DNA of 43,338 nt, taken from Parafilimonas sp. GTDB taxonomy: Bacteria; Bacteroidota; Bacteroidia; Chitinophagales; Chitinophagaceae. Position 1 is the stretch's first letter. Each line of letters begins with the position of its first letter. The notes beneath the pieces were generated by a model. It saw only the letters and a list, made by a program, of their open reading frames with translations, ran no database searches and was not told where the DNA came from. The stretch covers positions 1-43,338 of the forward strand of contig JAFMEZ010000015.1 of the NCBI GenBank assembly GCA_017856455.1, in the 5' to 3' direction. Shown here one piece after another: positions 17,775 to 26,567 of the stretch. Position numbers and translations under genes: made by a program.

Positions 17775-19427
17775 ATGATCAAGCATTTTTTCATCCTTTT
17801 TGAACTGTTGATTTTTGGATTTTTATCACAGGCTCAGGGCAATCAGCTCAAGCAGAGACTCAATTATCCGCTATCGATCTCACCAAGATTGAATGCCAAT
17901 TTTGGGGAAATGCGCCCCAATCATTTCCATATGGGTCTGGATCTTTTTACTGAAAGAAGAGAAAATTTAACAGTTTATGCCCCTTCGGATGGCTTCGTTT
18001 CAAGAGTAAAAATTGAGTTGGGTGGATTTGGACGCGCAATTTATATTGACCATCCAAATGGAACTACTTCAGTCTATGCCCACATGAATCGTTTTCTACC
18101 TTCAGTAGAATCATATCTTGAAAAAAAGCAATATGAACAAGAAACATGGAAAATTGACCTCAAGATACCGGCTGGAATGATCAAAGTGAAGAGGGGAGAT
18201 TTAATTGGGTATAGTGGTAATACAGGGGCTTCAGAAGGTCCGCATGTTCATTTTGAATTACGCGATACTAAAACCGAGAACTGTTTAAATCCACTTACAA
18301 ATGGAATCAACATCAGTGATCATGTTCCGCCAATATTAAAGCAGTTGGCGTTTTATGATTTTGAAAAAAGTATATATGATCAAATTCCCATCTTGGTCAG
18401 TGTAATTAAAAAGGGTGAATCATATGTTCCATTGAATAAAATTGAGTTGCCTTTTGATAAGGTTGTTGTAGGAATTGTAGCTATTGATATGATGAATGGT
18501 AATCCCAATGGTATATACAGCGCTTTCTTAAAAAAAGAACAACAAAAAATTGCTGGTTTTGTGCTTGAAAATATTTCATATGATTTTACGAGAAACCAAA
18601 ATGGTCATATAGATTATGTGCATCGATTTAAAGGTGGGGCTTATATTCAATTGTTGCATCGGCCTAAATTTTTTCAATCAGATATTTATCCTCAACATTT
18701 GAATAAGCCATTTCTTCAAAATGAAGATGTATTCCATTCATATTCGATTGAAGCAAAGGATGCAAATGGAAATAAATCAAATATTGATTTTCAGGTGAAA
18801 AGAAACCCATTGAAAAATGTTAAAGCAATAGGTACACAAAATATTTTTTTTGGGAAAAAGAATTTTTTTGAACAGGGTAATATCAGATTTGAATTTCCCT
18901 CAGATGCTTTTTATGATTCTTTTCGGATGACTGTTGTAGAGACGATGAATAGCTTTCAAGTTCAACCATCTTATATACCCGTTAATAGTAGTTTCCAGGT
19001 TTTCATTAAACCTAATGGGATTAAAATTGATACTGGAAGAGCCATAATCAAGAGAGTTTTAAAATCTAAAGTGGAGGTCAAAAAAGCAACATTTGACAAA
19101 AATCGATTTATTGCATCCTTCAAAGAATTCGGCAATTTTCAACTCATTGAGGATATTGAACCTCCTGTTGCAAACTTTAATATCTTGAATGCTAACCAGT
19201 TGAAAAATGGTGATCAGATCACCCTTGCTGCAACTGATAATTTTAAAGCAATTCGTTTTGCAGAGGTCAGATGCGATGGCAATTGGTTGATGTTTAAGCC
19301 AAGTGGCTCAAATTATATTTACCGTGTAGATGAACACTTGACTGCCGGTGAACATTTGTTGACAGCAATTGTTATTGATGAAGCTGGAAATCAGGCTACT
19401 GCTCAAATCAAAATAAAAAAATTATAA
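17775..19427 (+). CDS. Secreted M23 (LytM-type) peptidase
   Basis: A 550-residue exported protein with a signal peptide (residues 1-21, ending SQAQG). The M23 zinc endopeptidase domain occupies about residues 40-180, with the metal ligands and catalytic residues intact: His52 and Asp56 in NHFHMGLDLF, His103 in YAHM, and His157/His159 in GPHVHFELRD. It is therefore likely an active cell-wall hydrolase that cuts peptide cross-links. The remaining 370 residues are beta-rich and lack a recognisable wall-binding motif; the last 85 look Ig-like (RVDEHLTAGEHLLTAIVIDEAGN). It is followed three bases later by the bcp gene, so the two are probably co-transcribed. Confidence 0.92.
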   Translation: MIKHFFILFELLIFGFLSQAQGNQLKQRLNYPLSISPRLNANFGEMRPNHFHMGLDLFTERRENLTVYAPSDGFVSRVKIELGGFGRAIYIDHPNGTTSVYAHMNRFLPSVESYLEKKQYEQETWKIDLKIPAGMIKVKRGDLIGYSGNTGASEGPHVHFELRDTKTENCLNPLTNGINISDHVPPILKQLAFYDFEKSIYDQIPILVSVIKKGESYVPLNKIELPFDKVVVGIVAIDMMNGNPNGIYSAFLKKEQQKIAGFVLENISYDFTRNQNGHIDYVHRFKGGAYIQLLHRPKFFQSDIYPQHLNKPFLQNEDVFHSYSIEAKDANGNKSNIDFQVKRNPLKNVKAIGTQNIFFGKKNFFEQGNIRFEFPSDAFYDSFRMTVVETMNSFQVQPSYIPVNSSFQVFIKPNGIKIDTGRAIIKRVLKSKVEVKKATFDKNRFIASFKEFGNFQLIEDIEPPVANFNILNANQLKNGDQITLAATDNFKAIRFAEVRCDGNWLMFKPSGSNYIYRVDEHLTAGEHLLTAIVIDEAGNQATAQIKIKKL

Positions 19428-19430
19428 CAC

Positions 19431-19892
19431 ATGTCATTGTTAGAAGGTAAGAAGGCTCCATCTTTTTCTGCAAAAGATCAAGATGGTGCAACAATAAAAC
19501 TATCAGATTTTAAAGGAAAAAAATTGGCACTTTATTTTTATCCAAAAGATGATACGAGCACTTGCACAGTTCAAGCGTGTAATCTTCGTGATGGTTTCAA
19601 AATGCTTGCTAAAAAAGGTATTGAAATAATTGGAGTGAGTCCTGATGATGAAAAATCGCACACAAAGTTTATCACTAAGCATAAACTGCCATTTCGAATC
19701 ATTGCAGACACTGATAAAAAACTTGTTGAAAAATTTGGTGTTTGGGGTGAGAAACAATTGTATGGCAATAAATACATGGGCGTGTTCAGAACCACATTTT
19801 TAATTGATGAAAAAGGAATAATCGTAAAAATTATTGCTAAGCCAAAAGTTAAAGAGCACTCAAAAGAAATTGCCGCTGGATTTGGCTTATAA
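19431..19892 (+). CDS. bcp: Thioredoxin-dependent peroxiredoxin, Bcp/PrxQ type
   Basis: A 153-residue peroxiredoxin that reduces hydrogen peroxide and organic hydroperoxides, recycled by thioredoxin. The active-site signature PxxxTxxC is intact: Pro38, Thr42, peroxidatic Cys45. The resolving cysteine is Cys50, five residues on, as in atypical two-cysteine PrxQ enzymes. The usual TPGCT motif is TSTCT here, a change outside the essential residues. The C-terminal GVFRTTFLIDEKG segment is typical. It begins three bases after the M23 stop. Its last six bases overlap the birA stop on the other strand. Confidence 0.95.
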   Translation: MSLLEGKKAPSFSAKDQDGATIKLSDFKGKKLALYFYPKDDTSTCTVQACNLRDGFKMLAKKGIEIIGVSPDDEKSHTKFITKHKLPFRIIADTDKKLVEKFGVWGEKQLYGNKYMGVFRTTFLIDEKGIIVKIIAKPKVKEHSKEIAAGFGL

Positions 19893-20621
19893 AAGCCAAA
19901 CCAACTCGCCATGGCGAATACTCTCAGCAAAGTCATGTGAGATTTGTAATTCTCCTTGAAGGTTGACTTTTTGTACCTCAGCCTCAAATACCTTCTGACC
20001 TCTTTTGAATTTATTTAACTGACCTTTTTTATATAAGTACATGTTGTATTCATTTATTGTAGCAACTGCTCCATCTGATTTGAGTGTTGCTATCCTTTTA
20101 TAAATGCATGCCAGAAGATCTTTTGATAATTCAATCGGATCGAAATGTTGGCCAGTGATTTGTTTGATTGAAACGGTTTTGTTTTCTATATCACTGAAAT
20201 TTACTTGGTTGATATTGATGCCCATTCCAATTACACACCATTCCCAATCCCCATGATGAATGATGTTCTCTATTAAGATTCCCCCTGCCTTTCTGTCACG
20301 CCAAAAAATATCATTAGGCCATTTTATGCTGGTTTCTTCCCCTGCATATTTGCTAAAGAAATCATAACAACCCAATGCCACTGCTGCTGAGAATGGAAAC
20401 TGTTCAAGAATTGAAAAGGCCTTACCATCCAAAACAGTAGTCAACATGATGTTTTCCCCACTATTGCTTTGCCAGGTCTTGCCTCTTTGGCCTTTGCCAT
20501 TGGTTTGTTCCAGTGCAAAAATTGCCATTCCAGACGCTGCCTTTCCTTCACGGATGAGTCCCATGGCATGGTTATTGGTACTATCAACTGAAGACAATAT
20601 GATAAAGGGTTTTCCTATCAT
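19887..20621 (-). CDS. birA: Biotin-protein ligase, catalytic-domain-only
   Basis: A 244-residue ligase that activates biotin with ATP and attaches it to the acetyl-CoA carboxylase carrier protein. The biotin-binding blocks are present: DSTNNHAM near residue 13, the GKGQRGKTWQS loop near 42-52, IKWPNDIFW near 98, and KAGGILIE followed by IGMGININQ. A C-terminal SH3-like domain follows. The frame starts directly at the catalytic domain, so there is no N-terminal helix-turn-helix; unlike E. coli BirA it should not act as a biotin-operon repressor. It is divergent from rsfS, an arrangement I recall from other Bacteroidota. Confidence 0.94.
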   Translation of the reverse strand: MIGKPFIILSSVDSTNNHAMGLIREGKAASGMAIFALEQTNGKGQRGKTWQSNSGENIMLTTVLDGKAFSILEQFPFSAAVALGCYDFFSKYAGEETSIKWPNDIFWRDRKAGGILIENIIHHGDWEWCVIGMGININQVNFSDIENKTVSIKQITGQHFDPIELSKDLLACIYKRIATLKSDGAVATINEYNMYLYKKGQLNKFKRGQKVFEAEVQKVNLQGELQISHDFAESIRHGELVWLL

Positions 20622-20633
20622 TTTGTTGGCATG

Positions 20634-20656
20634 TTAAGGAGGGAAATAATCCTTAA
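20634..20656. promoter_or_regulatory. Inverted repeat in the birA-rsfS divergent region
   Basis: TTAAGGA, nine bases, TCCTTAA: two perfect seven-base arms. The right arm overlaps the first three bases of the rsfS -7 box, so a bound protein would block that promoter. No regulator is identified, and chance is possible in AT-rich DNA. Confidence 0.3.
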
Positions 20657-20661
20657 TTTTG
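20654..20661 (+). promoter_or_regulatory. Putative -7 promoter element of the rsfS-ftsH operon
   Basis: TAATTTTG matches TAnnTTTG exactly, 34 bases before the TTG start of rsfS. It likely drives at least rsfS and ftsH. Confidence 0.5.
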
Positions 20662-20695
20662 GCAAGTTACTCAACGAAAACTTAAAATAAACCAT

Positions 20696-21154
20696 TTGGC
20701 ATCCACATCAGAAAAAACCGTATCTCCAAAGAAAATATCTCGGTTAACGAAAAACAGTAAAATTTTAAAAGTAATTACTACTGCTATTCAGGATAGGAAA
20801 GGTGAACATATCGTGTTATTGGACTTGAGAAAAATTAATGAGGCAGTTTCAGATTTTTTCATCGTATGTGAAGCATCTTCAACTGTTCAGGTCAGGGCCA
20901 TTGCAGATTGGGTTGAAACAAAAGTAAAAAAGGAATTGGGCGAGTTGCCTTATCGACACGAAGGACAGCAAGCGAGTCAGTGGATTTTGGTTGATTACGT
21001 AAATGTTGTAGTACATATATTTTTGAGTGAAACCAGAAAGTTTTATAAGTTGGAAGACATGTGGAATGATGGCGTTGAAGTAGAGCTGGAGGAGCCAGCT
21101 GCATTGCCTCAACCACCTGCATTTAAATCAGTAAAGAAAAAGAACAAGCAATAA
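20696..21154 (+). CDS. rsfS: Ribosomal silencing factor RsfS, TTG start
   Basis: A 152-residue RsfS/Iojap protein that binds uL14 on the 50S subunit and blocks subunit joining when nutrients are low. Typical blocks are the [18 protein letters not shown] segment near 30-47, [15 protein letters not shown], the [23 protein letters not shown] block, and [11 protein letters not shown]-like [12 protein letters not shown]. The TTG at 20696 is the only usable start: the in-frame upstream stop is at 20654-20656, no ATG or GTG lies between, and no methionine codon occurs until the C-terminal third. A lysine-rich tail follows the core. The stop is two bases before ftsH, so translational coupling is likely. 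Confidence 0.94.
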   Translation: MASTSEKTVSPKKISRLTKNSKILKVITTAIQDRKGEHIVLLDLRKINEAVSDFFIVCEASSTVQVRAIADWVETKVKKELGELPYRHEGQQASQWILVDYVNVVVHIFLSETRKFYKLEDMWNDGVEVELEEPAALPQPPAFKSVKKKNKQ

Positions 21155-21156
21155 TC

Positions 21157-23199
21157 ATGAATAACGATTCAAGCAACAGAGAAAAGAGGGGAGGATCATT
21201 GAACCCATTCAAGAAAAAAGACCAGGGAAATGAAGGTGGTTCTTCAAAGGGACCTTCTTTTAGTTTTTATTGGATCTACGTGATCGCTGCAGTTTTATTG
21301 ATTGGCTATCAGGTCATGCGCGGTGTTAGTCCTGATGCTAGAAACTTAAGTGAGCTTGAGTTCAAACAAAAAATGTTGAGTCAGAATGATGTTGCTAAAC
21401 TTGAGCCTGTTAAAAATAAGGATCTCGTAAGGGTGTATATCATAAAGGATAGTTTGGATAAAAAAGTATACAAGGATTTACTGGGTGATAAATTGGTTTA
21501 TGCCAAATCATCTAAGGGTCCACATTTTCAATTCAGTTATTCCAAAATCGATGATTACCAGGAAAATCTCAATAAATATTTTTCTGAACATCCTGAAGTT
21601 AGAGAGGTTCCGGTTGAACCCATTACCGATCCAGAATTTTTTGGCCCACTTGTAAATTTCTTATTTCCGATTTTGATGTTTGGTGTATTGATGGTACTGA
21701 TGATGCGCAAGATGGGCGGCGGCGGAGGTGGTGCTGGCGGAGGAGGTATATTCAGCATAGGAAAATCTAAAGCTCAGCTTTTTGACAAAGGGACTAAAGT
21801 AAATATCACTTTTAAAGATGTTGCGGGATTGGATGAGGCAAAGCAGGAGGTGATGGAGATAGTTGACTTCTTAAAAAATCCAAAGAAGTATACTGCGTTA
21901 GGTGGTAAAATACCAAAGGGAGCATTATTGGTAGGCCCTCCCGGAACTGGTAAAACATTACTCGCCAAGGCAATGGCAGGTGAAGCGCAAGTGCCATTCT
22001 TCTCTATGTCTGGTTCTGACTTCGTGGAAATGTTTGTTGGTGTTGGTGCAAGCAGGGTGCGTGATCTTTTCAAACAAGCCCGTGAGAAAGCGCCATGTAT
22101 CATTTTTATTGACGAGATAGATGCAATTGGAAGAGCAAGAGGAAAGAATGTGATGATGAGCAATGATGAACGTGAGAATACTTTAAATCAACTCTTGGTT
22201 GAAATGGATGGATTCGGTGGGGACAGTGGCATTATCATCTTAGCAGCTACGAATCGTCCAGATGTTCTAGACTCTGCACTTTTACGTCCAGGTCGCTTCG
22301 ATCGTCAGATCAGTATAGACAAGCCTGATGTGAAAGGCAGAGAAGCTATATTCCTTGTTCACTTGAAACCCATAAAAAGATCTGCAACACTAGATATTCA
22401 TAAGCTGGCTGAACAGACACCTGGATTTGCAGGAGCAGATATTGCGAATGTTTGTAATGAAGCTGCATTGATTGCTGCAAGAAAAGGAAAAGAGCAAGTT
22501 GAAATGGATGATTTCCAGGATGCAATTGATAGAGTGATTGGTGGATTGGAAAAGAAAAATAAAATTATTCTACCAGAGGAGAAAAAGATCATTGCCTATC
22601 ATGAAGCCGGACATGCTGTATGTGGATGGTATTTGGAACATGCATATCCATTGTTAAAGGTAACCATCGTTCCAAGAGGTGTTGCTGCATTGGGTTATGC
22701 GCAATACACACCCAAAGAACAATACTTATACAACACTGAACAGCTTACCGACCAAATGTGTATGACGTTGGGCGGAAGAGCCAGTGAAGAAATCTTTTTT
22801 AGTAAAATTTCTACTGGTGCTCAAAACGATCTACAACAAGTTACCAAGCTCTCTTATGCAATGGTAACCGTTTATGGAATGAATGATCGCGTAGGAAATA
22901 TAAGCTTCTATGATCCGCAGCAGGATCAATATTTCACTAAACCTTACAGTGAAGAGACAGGTAAAATTATCGATGAAGAAGTAAGAAAATTGGTGGATAA
23001 AGCATACCAAAGAACTATAGAATTGCTTACAGAGAAGAAAGCTGAGGTGGAGAAAATTGCCCTTGCATTATTAGATCGTGAAGTACTGCATCAGCAAGAT
23101 GTAGAAGATTTAATAGGCAAACGTCCATTCAGTGAGAAGAAAATTCTATCTGATGAAATTACTTCAACAGAAGAAAATCAATTAAATCCAACAGAGTAA
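21157..23199 (+). CDS. ftsH: ATP-dependent zinc metalloprotease FtsH
   Basis: A 680-residue inner-membrane AAA+ protease that extracts and degrades membrane and regulatory proteins. Transmembrane segments are at about 35-53 and 164-184, flanking a periplasmic domain. A glycine run (about 187-197) links to the AAA domain: Walker A GPPGTGKT at 260-267, Walker B with DEID at 319-322, and the second region of homology around [18 protein letters not shown]. The zinc site HEAGH is at 482-486 with the downstream acidic ligand in QNDLQQVTK. All active-site residues are intact. In Bacteroidota it commonly follows rsfS, as here. The LUD-domain gene starts six bases after the stop. Confidence 0.97.
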   Translation: MNNDSSNREKRGGSLNPFKKKDQGNEGGSSKGPSFSFYWIYVIAAVLLIGYQVMRGVSPDARNLSELEFKQKMLSQNDVAKLEPVKNKDLVRVYIIKDSLDKKVYKDLLGDKLVYAKSSKGPHFQFSYSKIDDYQENLNKYFSEHPEVREVPVEPITDPEFFGPLVNFLFPILMFGVLMVLMMRKMGGGGGGAGGGGIFSIGKSKAQLFDKGTKVNITFKDVAGLDEAKQEVMEIVDFLKNPKKYTALGGKIPKGALLVGPPGTGKTLLAKAMAGEAQVPFFSMSGSDFVEMFVGVGASRVRDLFKQAREKAPCIIFIDEIDAIGRARGKNVMMSNDERENTLNQLLVEMDGFGGDSGIIILAATNRPDVLDSALLRPGRFDRQISIDKPDVKGREAIFLVHLKPIKRSATLDIHKLAEQTPGFAGADIANVCNEAALIAARKGKEQVEMDDFQDAIDRVIGGLEKKNKIILPEEKKIIAYHEAGHAVCGWYLEHAYPLLKVTIVPRGVAALGYAQYTPKEQYLYNTEQLTDQMCMTLGGRASEEIFFSKISTGAQNDLQQVTKLSYAMVTVYGMNDRVGNISFYDPQQDQYFTKPYSEETGKIIDEEVRKLVDKAYQRTIELLTEKKAEVEKIALALLDREVLHQQDVEDLIGKRPFSEKKILSDEITSTEENQLNPTE

Positions 23200-23205
23200 A
23201 CAACT

Positions 23206-23868
23206 ATGCGTCACTTGGATGAAAAAATAATTATGGAGTCATCTTCCTCCAAAGAGCAAATTCTGAAAAATATCAGAAAAGCACTTACTCATCCAACCGA
23301 TCAGCCATATCCTGCATTGGATAAGGCTGAGTTTAATTTCGAACAAAGTGAAGACGATCTTGCAGTGTTATTCGCTTCCAAGTTTACATCATTGCTGGGT
23401 AAATTTTCTATTTGTGAAAACGAGGAAGATTTGGTGAATCAAATCAATGCGCTTTCAGTCGAAAGAAGCTGGAGCGATATTTATTGTACAGATGAAAATA
23501 TCAAATCTGCTTTCTCTTCGTTTGGATTCAATCAGTTTTCAAGCAAAACACTGGCTGAGAGCGATGCCGCCATTACAAAATGTGAATTATTGGTCGCACG
23601 GACAGGTTCCATTGTATTAAGTAGTACCGTATCATCAGGCAGAACAACTAGTGTGTATTCTCCGGTTCATATTTGTGTGGCAAAGGCAAGTCAACTTGTT
23701 TTTGATGTCAAGGATGCATTAAAATTTCTGCAAAAGAAATATGGCGAACAACTGCCTTCCATGATCTCGTTTGCAACAGGACCGAGTAGAACTGCCGACA
23801 TAGAGAAAACATTGGTGGTAGGCGTTCATGGCCCTAAAGAAGTTTATTGCTTTTTACTAGATGCTTAG
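23206..23868 (+). CDS. LUD-domain protein (LutC/YkgG family)
   Basis: A 220-residue protein with the LUD fold of LutC/YkgG, relatives of which form part of an L-lactate oxidation complex with LutA and LutB. Visible family blocks are KEQILKNIRKAL at the N-terminus, the ELLVARTGSIVLSS segment near 126-140, and FATGPSRTADIEKTLVVGVHGPKE near the end. No lutA or lutB is adjacent, so lactate use is not supported here; single LUD proteins downstream of ftsH are, from memory, common in Bacteroidota and of unknown role. The first nine residues may be spurious: an in-frame ATG at 23233 gives the more typical MESSSSKEQILKN start. Confidence 0.85.
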   Translation: MRHLDEKIIMESSSSKEQILKNIRKALTHPTDQPYPALDKAEFNFEQSEDDLAVLFASKFTSLLGKFSICENEEDLVNQINALSVERSWSDIYCTDENIKSAFSSFGFNQFSSKTLAESDAAITKCELLVARTGSIVLSSTVSSGRTTSVYSPVHICVAKASQLVFDVKDALKFLQKKYGEQLPSMISFATGPSRTADIEKTLVVGVHGPKEVYCFLLDA

Positions 23869-23895
23869 CTTTTATCGCTGCTTGCCAATTCTCGG

Positions 23896-23903
23896 TATAT
23901 TTG
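23896..23903 (+). promoter_or_regulatory. Putative -7 promoter element touching the lpxH start
   Basis: TATATTTG matches TAnnTTTG exactly and ends three bases before the ATG at 23907. It lies in the 38-base gap after the LUD gene, and would give lpxH its own nearly leaderless transcript. Confidence 0.45.
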
Positions 23904-23906
23904 AGT

Positions 23907-24668
23907 ATGCAAATCCCGCAAGGAAAAAATATTTATTTCTTATCTGATTTTCATTTAGGTGCACCAGATTATTCCTCCAGCTTAAAACGAGAAAAAAAGA
24001 TTGTTTCTTTTTTAGAAAAGATAAAGCAAGATGCCCATATGATTTTTATTGTGGGTGATCTGTTCGACTTTTGGTTTGAATATAGAAAAGTAGTTCCTAA
24101 GGGATATGTTAGAATACTGGGGAAACTGGCAGAGCTATCAGACAGTGGAATTATAATTCACTTCTTTGTTGGGAATCATGATATGTGGATGTCTGGTTAT
24201 TTTGAGAAAGAATTAAATATCCCCGTGTTTTATGACACAAAATTTTATGAATTCAATGGTAAAAAATTTCTAGTTGGTCATGGCGATGGACTTGGACCAG
24301 GTGATTATGGATACAAAGTTTTGAAAAAAGTATTTCGGAATCCTCTCTCACAGTTTTTGTTTGGATTGATTCCACCCTTTTTTGGAGTTGCATTGGCTGA
24401 TTTTTTAAGCAAACGCAGTAGGTTGGCAACTGGTACTTTCGACGACACATTCCTAGGTGAGGAAAAGGAATGGCTAATACAATATTGTAAAAAGCAACTC
24501 CAAGATAATCATATTGATTATTTTATTTTTGGACATCGACATTTACCGATCGATTTTAGTTTGAGTCAAACCAGCAGGTATATTAATTTAGGTGATTGGA
24601 TCAAATATGATACGTATGCAATTTTTGATGGCGCTCATTTGAGATTAATTCATCACTCCAATGAATAG
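23907..24668 (+). CDS. lpxH: UDP-2,3-diacylglucosamine pyrophosphatase LpxH
   Basis: A 253-residue calcineurin-type metallophosphoesterase that cleaves UDP-2,3-diacylglucosamine to lipid X, a lipid A step at the inner membrane. The metal motifs are Asp14/His16 in SDFHLG, Asp51 in GDLFDFW, Asn90-His91-Asp92 in GNHD, His125 in GHGDG, and GHRH near the C-terminus. I start it at the ATG at 23907: a TTG-started extension to 23847 would overlap the LUD gene and adds 20 residues not needed by the fold. The length suits LpxH. Its stop overlaps the start of the next gene by eight bases, so they are translationally linked. Confidence 0.92.
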   Translation: MQIPQGKNIYFLSDFHLGAPDYSSSLKREKKIVSFLEKIKQDAHMIFIVGDLFDFWFEYRKVVPKGYVRILGKLAELSDSGIIIHFFVGNHDMWMSGYFEKELNIPVFYDTKFYEFNGKKFLVGHGDGLGPGDYGYKVLKKVFRNPLSQFLFGLIPPFFGVALADFLSKRSRLATGTFDDTFLGEEKEWLIQYCKKQLQDNHIDYFIFGHRHLPIDFSLSQTSRYINLGDWIKYDTYAIFDGAHLRLIHHSNE

Positions 24669-25485
24669 AATTCTTTTTATATCTCTGTTCACGCTAATTT
24701 TTTCTTTAAGGGGTATCTCTCAACATGCTGCATTAGATTTCAGTTTGGTAAAGGAATTGACTGGGAAGTTTGAAAAATTCAATGTAGATGAACTTGATTG
24801 TATTTACGCTTTATCTACATCAGGCCAGCTTAAAAAGTATAGTTCAAATTTTGACTCTATTGCTGTATTCAATGATATTAGACGTTATGGTAATTTGAAT
24901 ACTATTCATATTCAAAATCCCTTGAGAGCTTTGTTGTTTTTTAAAGATTTCAATGCAATAGTTGCTGTAGATCGCTTAATGCAAGTGATTCAAAAAGTAG
25001 ATCTGCGAAGAATTAATTTATTTCAATTGAGTACGATCGCTCCAAGTTATGATAACATGATTTGGATATATGATGAGCAGGTTAGCAAGATTAAGAAAAT
25101 CGGACTCGATGGTAAAATAGCTTTTGAATCGGTTGATCTTAGAATGGTTTTTAATGAAAAAATATCTCCGTTTAAGATGTTCGAGCATCAGGGCGCATTG
25201 TATCTAGTTGATCATGAAAATGGAATTTATATTTTTGATTATTACGGAGGATTTAAATTTAAAATTCATTACCCTGGAATAATTGATTGTCAGTCGTTGG
25301 GTAACTTGTTGATTGGGAGAAATAAGGATCAAATTTGGATGATGAAAGAAGGTGATTTAAGTCCCATAAGCATAAGTATACCAAAGCAAATATTAGAGGC
25401 TTCTCAATTCTATTTAGCTTCAAAAATGGCATATACCTTAAAAGACGGAGCTATTGCTATTTACACCTATAACTTAAAGCACTGA
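24661..25485 (+). CDS. Secreted protein of unknown function, probably beta-propeller-like
   Basis: A 274-residue protein I do not recognise. It has a signal peptide (about residues 1-20, FISLFTLIFSLRGISQ). The rest reads as repeated short beta strands with turns such as YALSTSGQLKKYSSNFDS, WIYDEQVSKIKKIGLDGKI and YIFDYYGGFKFKIHYPG, a spacing suggesting a small beta-propeller without enzyme motifs. There is no lipobox cysteine, so it is probably periplasmic. Its start overlaps the lpxH stop and its stop lies two bases before the mscS-family gene, so the three form one tight unit. A role in the envelope is an inference from that context. Confidence 0.75.
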   Translation: MNRILFISLFTLIFSLRGISQHAALDFSLVKELTGKFEKFNVDELDCIYALSTSGQLKKYSSNFDSIAVFNDIRRYGNLNTIHIQNPLRALLFFKDFNAIVAVDRLMQVIQKVDLRRINLFQLSTIAPSYDNMIWIYDEQVSKIKKIGLDGKIAFESVDLRMVFNEKISPFKMFEHQGALYLVDHENGIYIFDYYGGFKFKIHYPGIIDCQSLGNLLIGRNKDQIWMMKEGDLSPISISIPKQILEASQFYLASKMAYTLKDGAIAIYTYNLKH

Positions 25486-25487
25486 AT

Positions 25488-26567
25488 ATGAATGCTTTTT
25501 TACATAATCGATTGTTCGACAATTATATTTCAGATTATCTAATTGTTTTTGGAATTATTTTATTGGTTTGGATATTGAAGAAGCGAGCCAGTAAAAATAT
25601 TACTCGTTTGATTTTTTACGTGTTCAAGCGAATGGGAAGAGTGATAGATGAGAACGAGTTTTTTAATTTGGTTTTAGCTCCACTTGAGAATTTCATATTA
25701 TTTCTTGCTGTTTATATTTCAGTAGGCACTTTGGATGCACCCTCAATCCTTCATTTTAAACTATTTAAAATACCTGTTAAGGTTTTGATTGATAGGGTGT
25801 CAGTTGGCATGTTAATCTTTTTCTTTTTTCATACACTGTTGCGTGTGATTGATTACATAGCGATAATCCTTGAAAAAAGGGCTAGTGTTACAGAGGATAC
25901 AACAGATGATCAACTGATCATCTTCTTCAGGGAATTTCTGAAAGTAATCTTGGTGATTATTTGCATACTTGTGATGATTCGTATGGTATTTAATGAGGAC
26001 ATCACAAAAATACTAGCCGGACTAAGTCTTGCTGGTGCTGCAATAGCACTTGCTGCAAAAGAAAGTCTTGAGAACTTGATTGCCTCATTTATTATCTTCT
26101 TTGATCGACCATTTCGGGTTGGTGATTTGCTTAAAGTGCAGCAAATACAAGGAACAGTAGAAAAGATTGGATTAAGGAGTACGCGTATTCGTACAAATGA
26201 CAAGACCTATGTTTCTATACCCAATAAGCAAATGGTAGATACAGTAGTAGACAATTTTTCATTGCGCAATAAAAGAAGAGGGGAGCTTACTCTATTCTTG
26301 GATCTAAAAACAAATCTGAATCAGGTCAACCAATTGATCAAGGAATTAGAAGCTGCTTTAAGTTCAGATGCCATAACTGAAAAGACTGTTTTGTTGAGTG
26401 ATATGCGGATTGAAGCATTTGTAATCACCATTGAGTATTTTACTGATTCAATCCCAATCAATGAATTCAATGAAATCAAGCAATCAATCAATTTAAAAAC
26501 GCTTGAAATTTTGGAAAAACTGCAAATTGAGATAGCTGGTAAAAATAAAACTATCGGAATGTCTTAA
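25488..26567 (+). CDS. Small-conductance mechanosensitive channel, MscS family
   Basis: A 359-residue inner-membrane channel that opens under membrane tension to release solutes during osmotic downshock. Four hydrophobic segments are seen at about 13-30, 62-82, 100-123 and 150-168. The pore-lining TM3 follows, with the Gly/Ala-rich AGLSLAGAAIALAAKESLEN near 176-195. The beta domain has the conserved FFDRPFRVGDLL, GTVEKIGLRSTRIRT and VSIPNKQM blocks. It has one more membrane helix than E. coli MscS. Its stop overlaps that of the convergent MerR gene by four bases. Confidence 0.93.
   Translation: MNAFLHNRLFDNYISDYLIVFGIILLVWILKKRASKNITRLIFYVFKRMGRVIDENEFFNLVLAPLENFILFLAVYISVGTLDAPSILHFKLFKIPVKVLIDRVSVGMLIFFFFHTLLRVIDYIAIILEKRASVTEDTTDDQLIIFFREFLKVILVIICILVMIRMVFNEDITKILAGLSLAGAAIALAAKESLENLIASFIIFFDRPFRVGDLLKVQQIQGTVEKIGLRSTRIRTNDKTYVSIPNKQMVDTVVDNFSLRNKRRGELTLFLDLKTNLNQVNQLIKELEAALSSDAITEKTVLLSDMRIEAFVITIEYFTDSIPINEFNEIKQSINLKTLEILEKLQIEIAGKNKTIGMS

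Noticed and set aside
19545-19580. Possible inactive peroxiredoxin because TPGCT reads TSTCT
   Set aside because: The essential PxxxTxxC residues (Pro38, Thr42, Cys45) and the resolving Cys50 are all present.
23847-23906. TTG-started extension of lpxH into the LUD gene
   Set aside because: The 20 added residues are not part of the phosphoesterase fold; the ATG at 23907 has an exact -7 box beside it.
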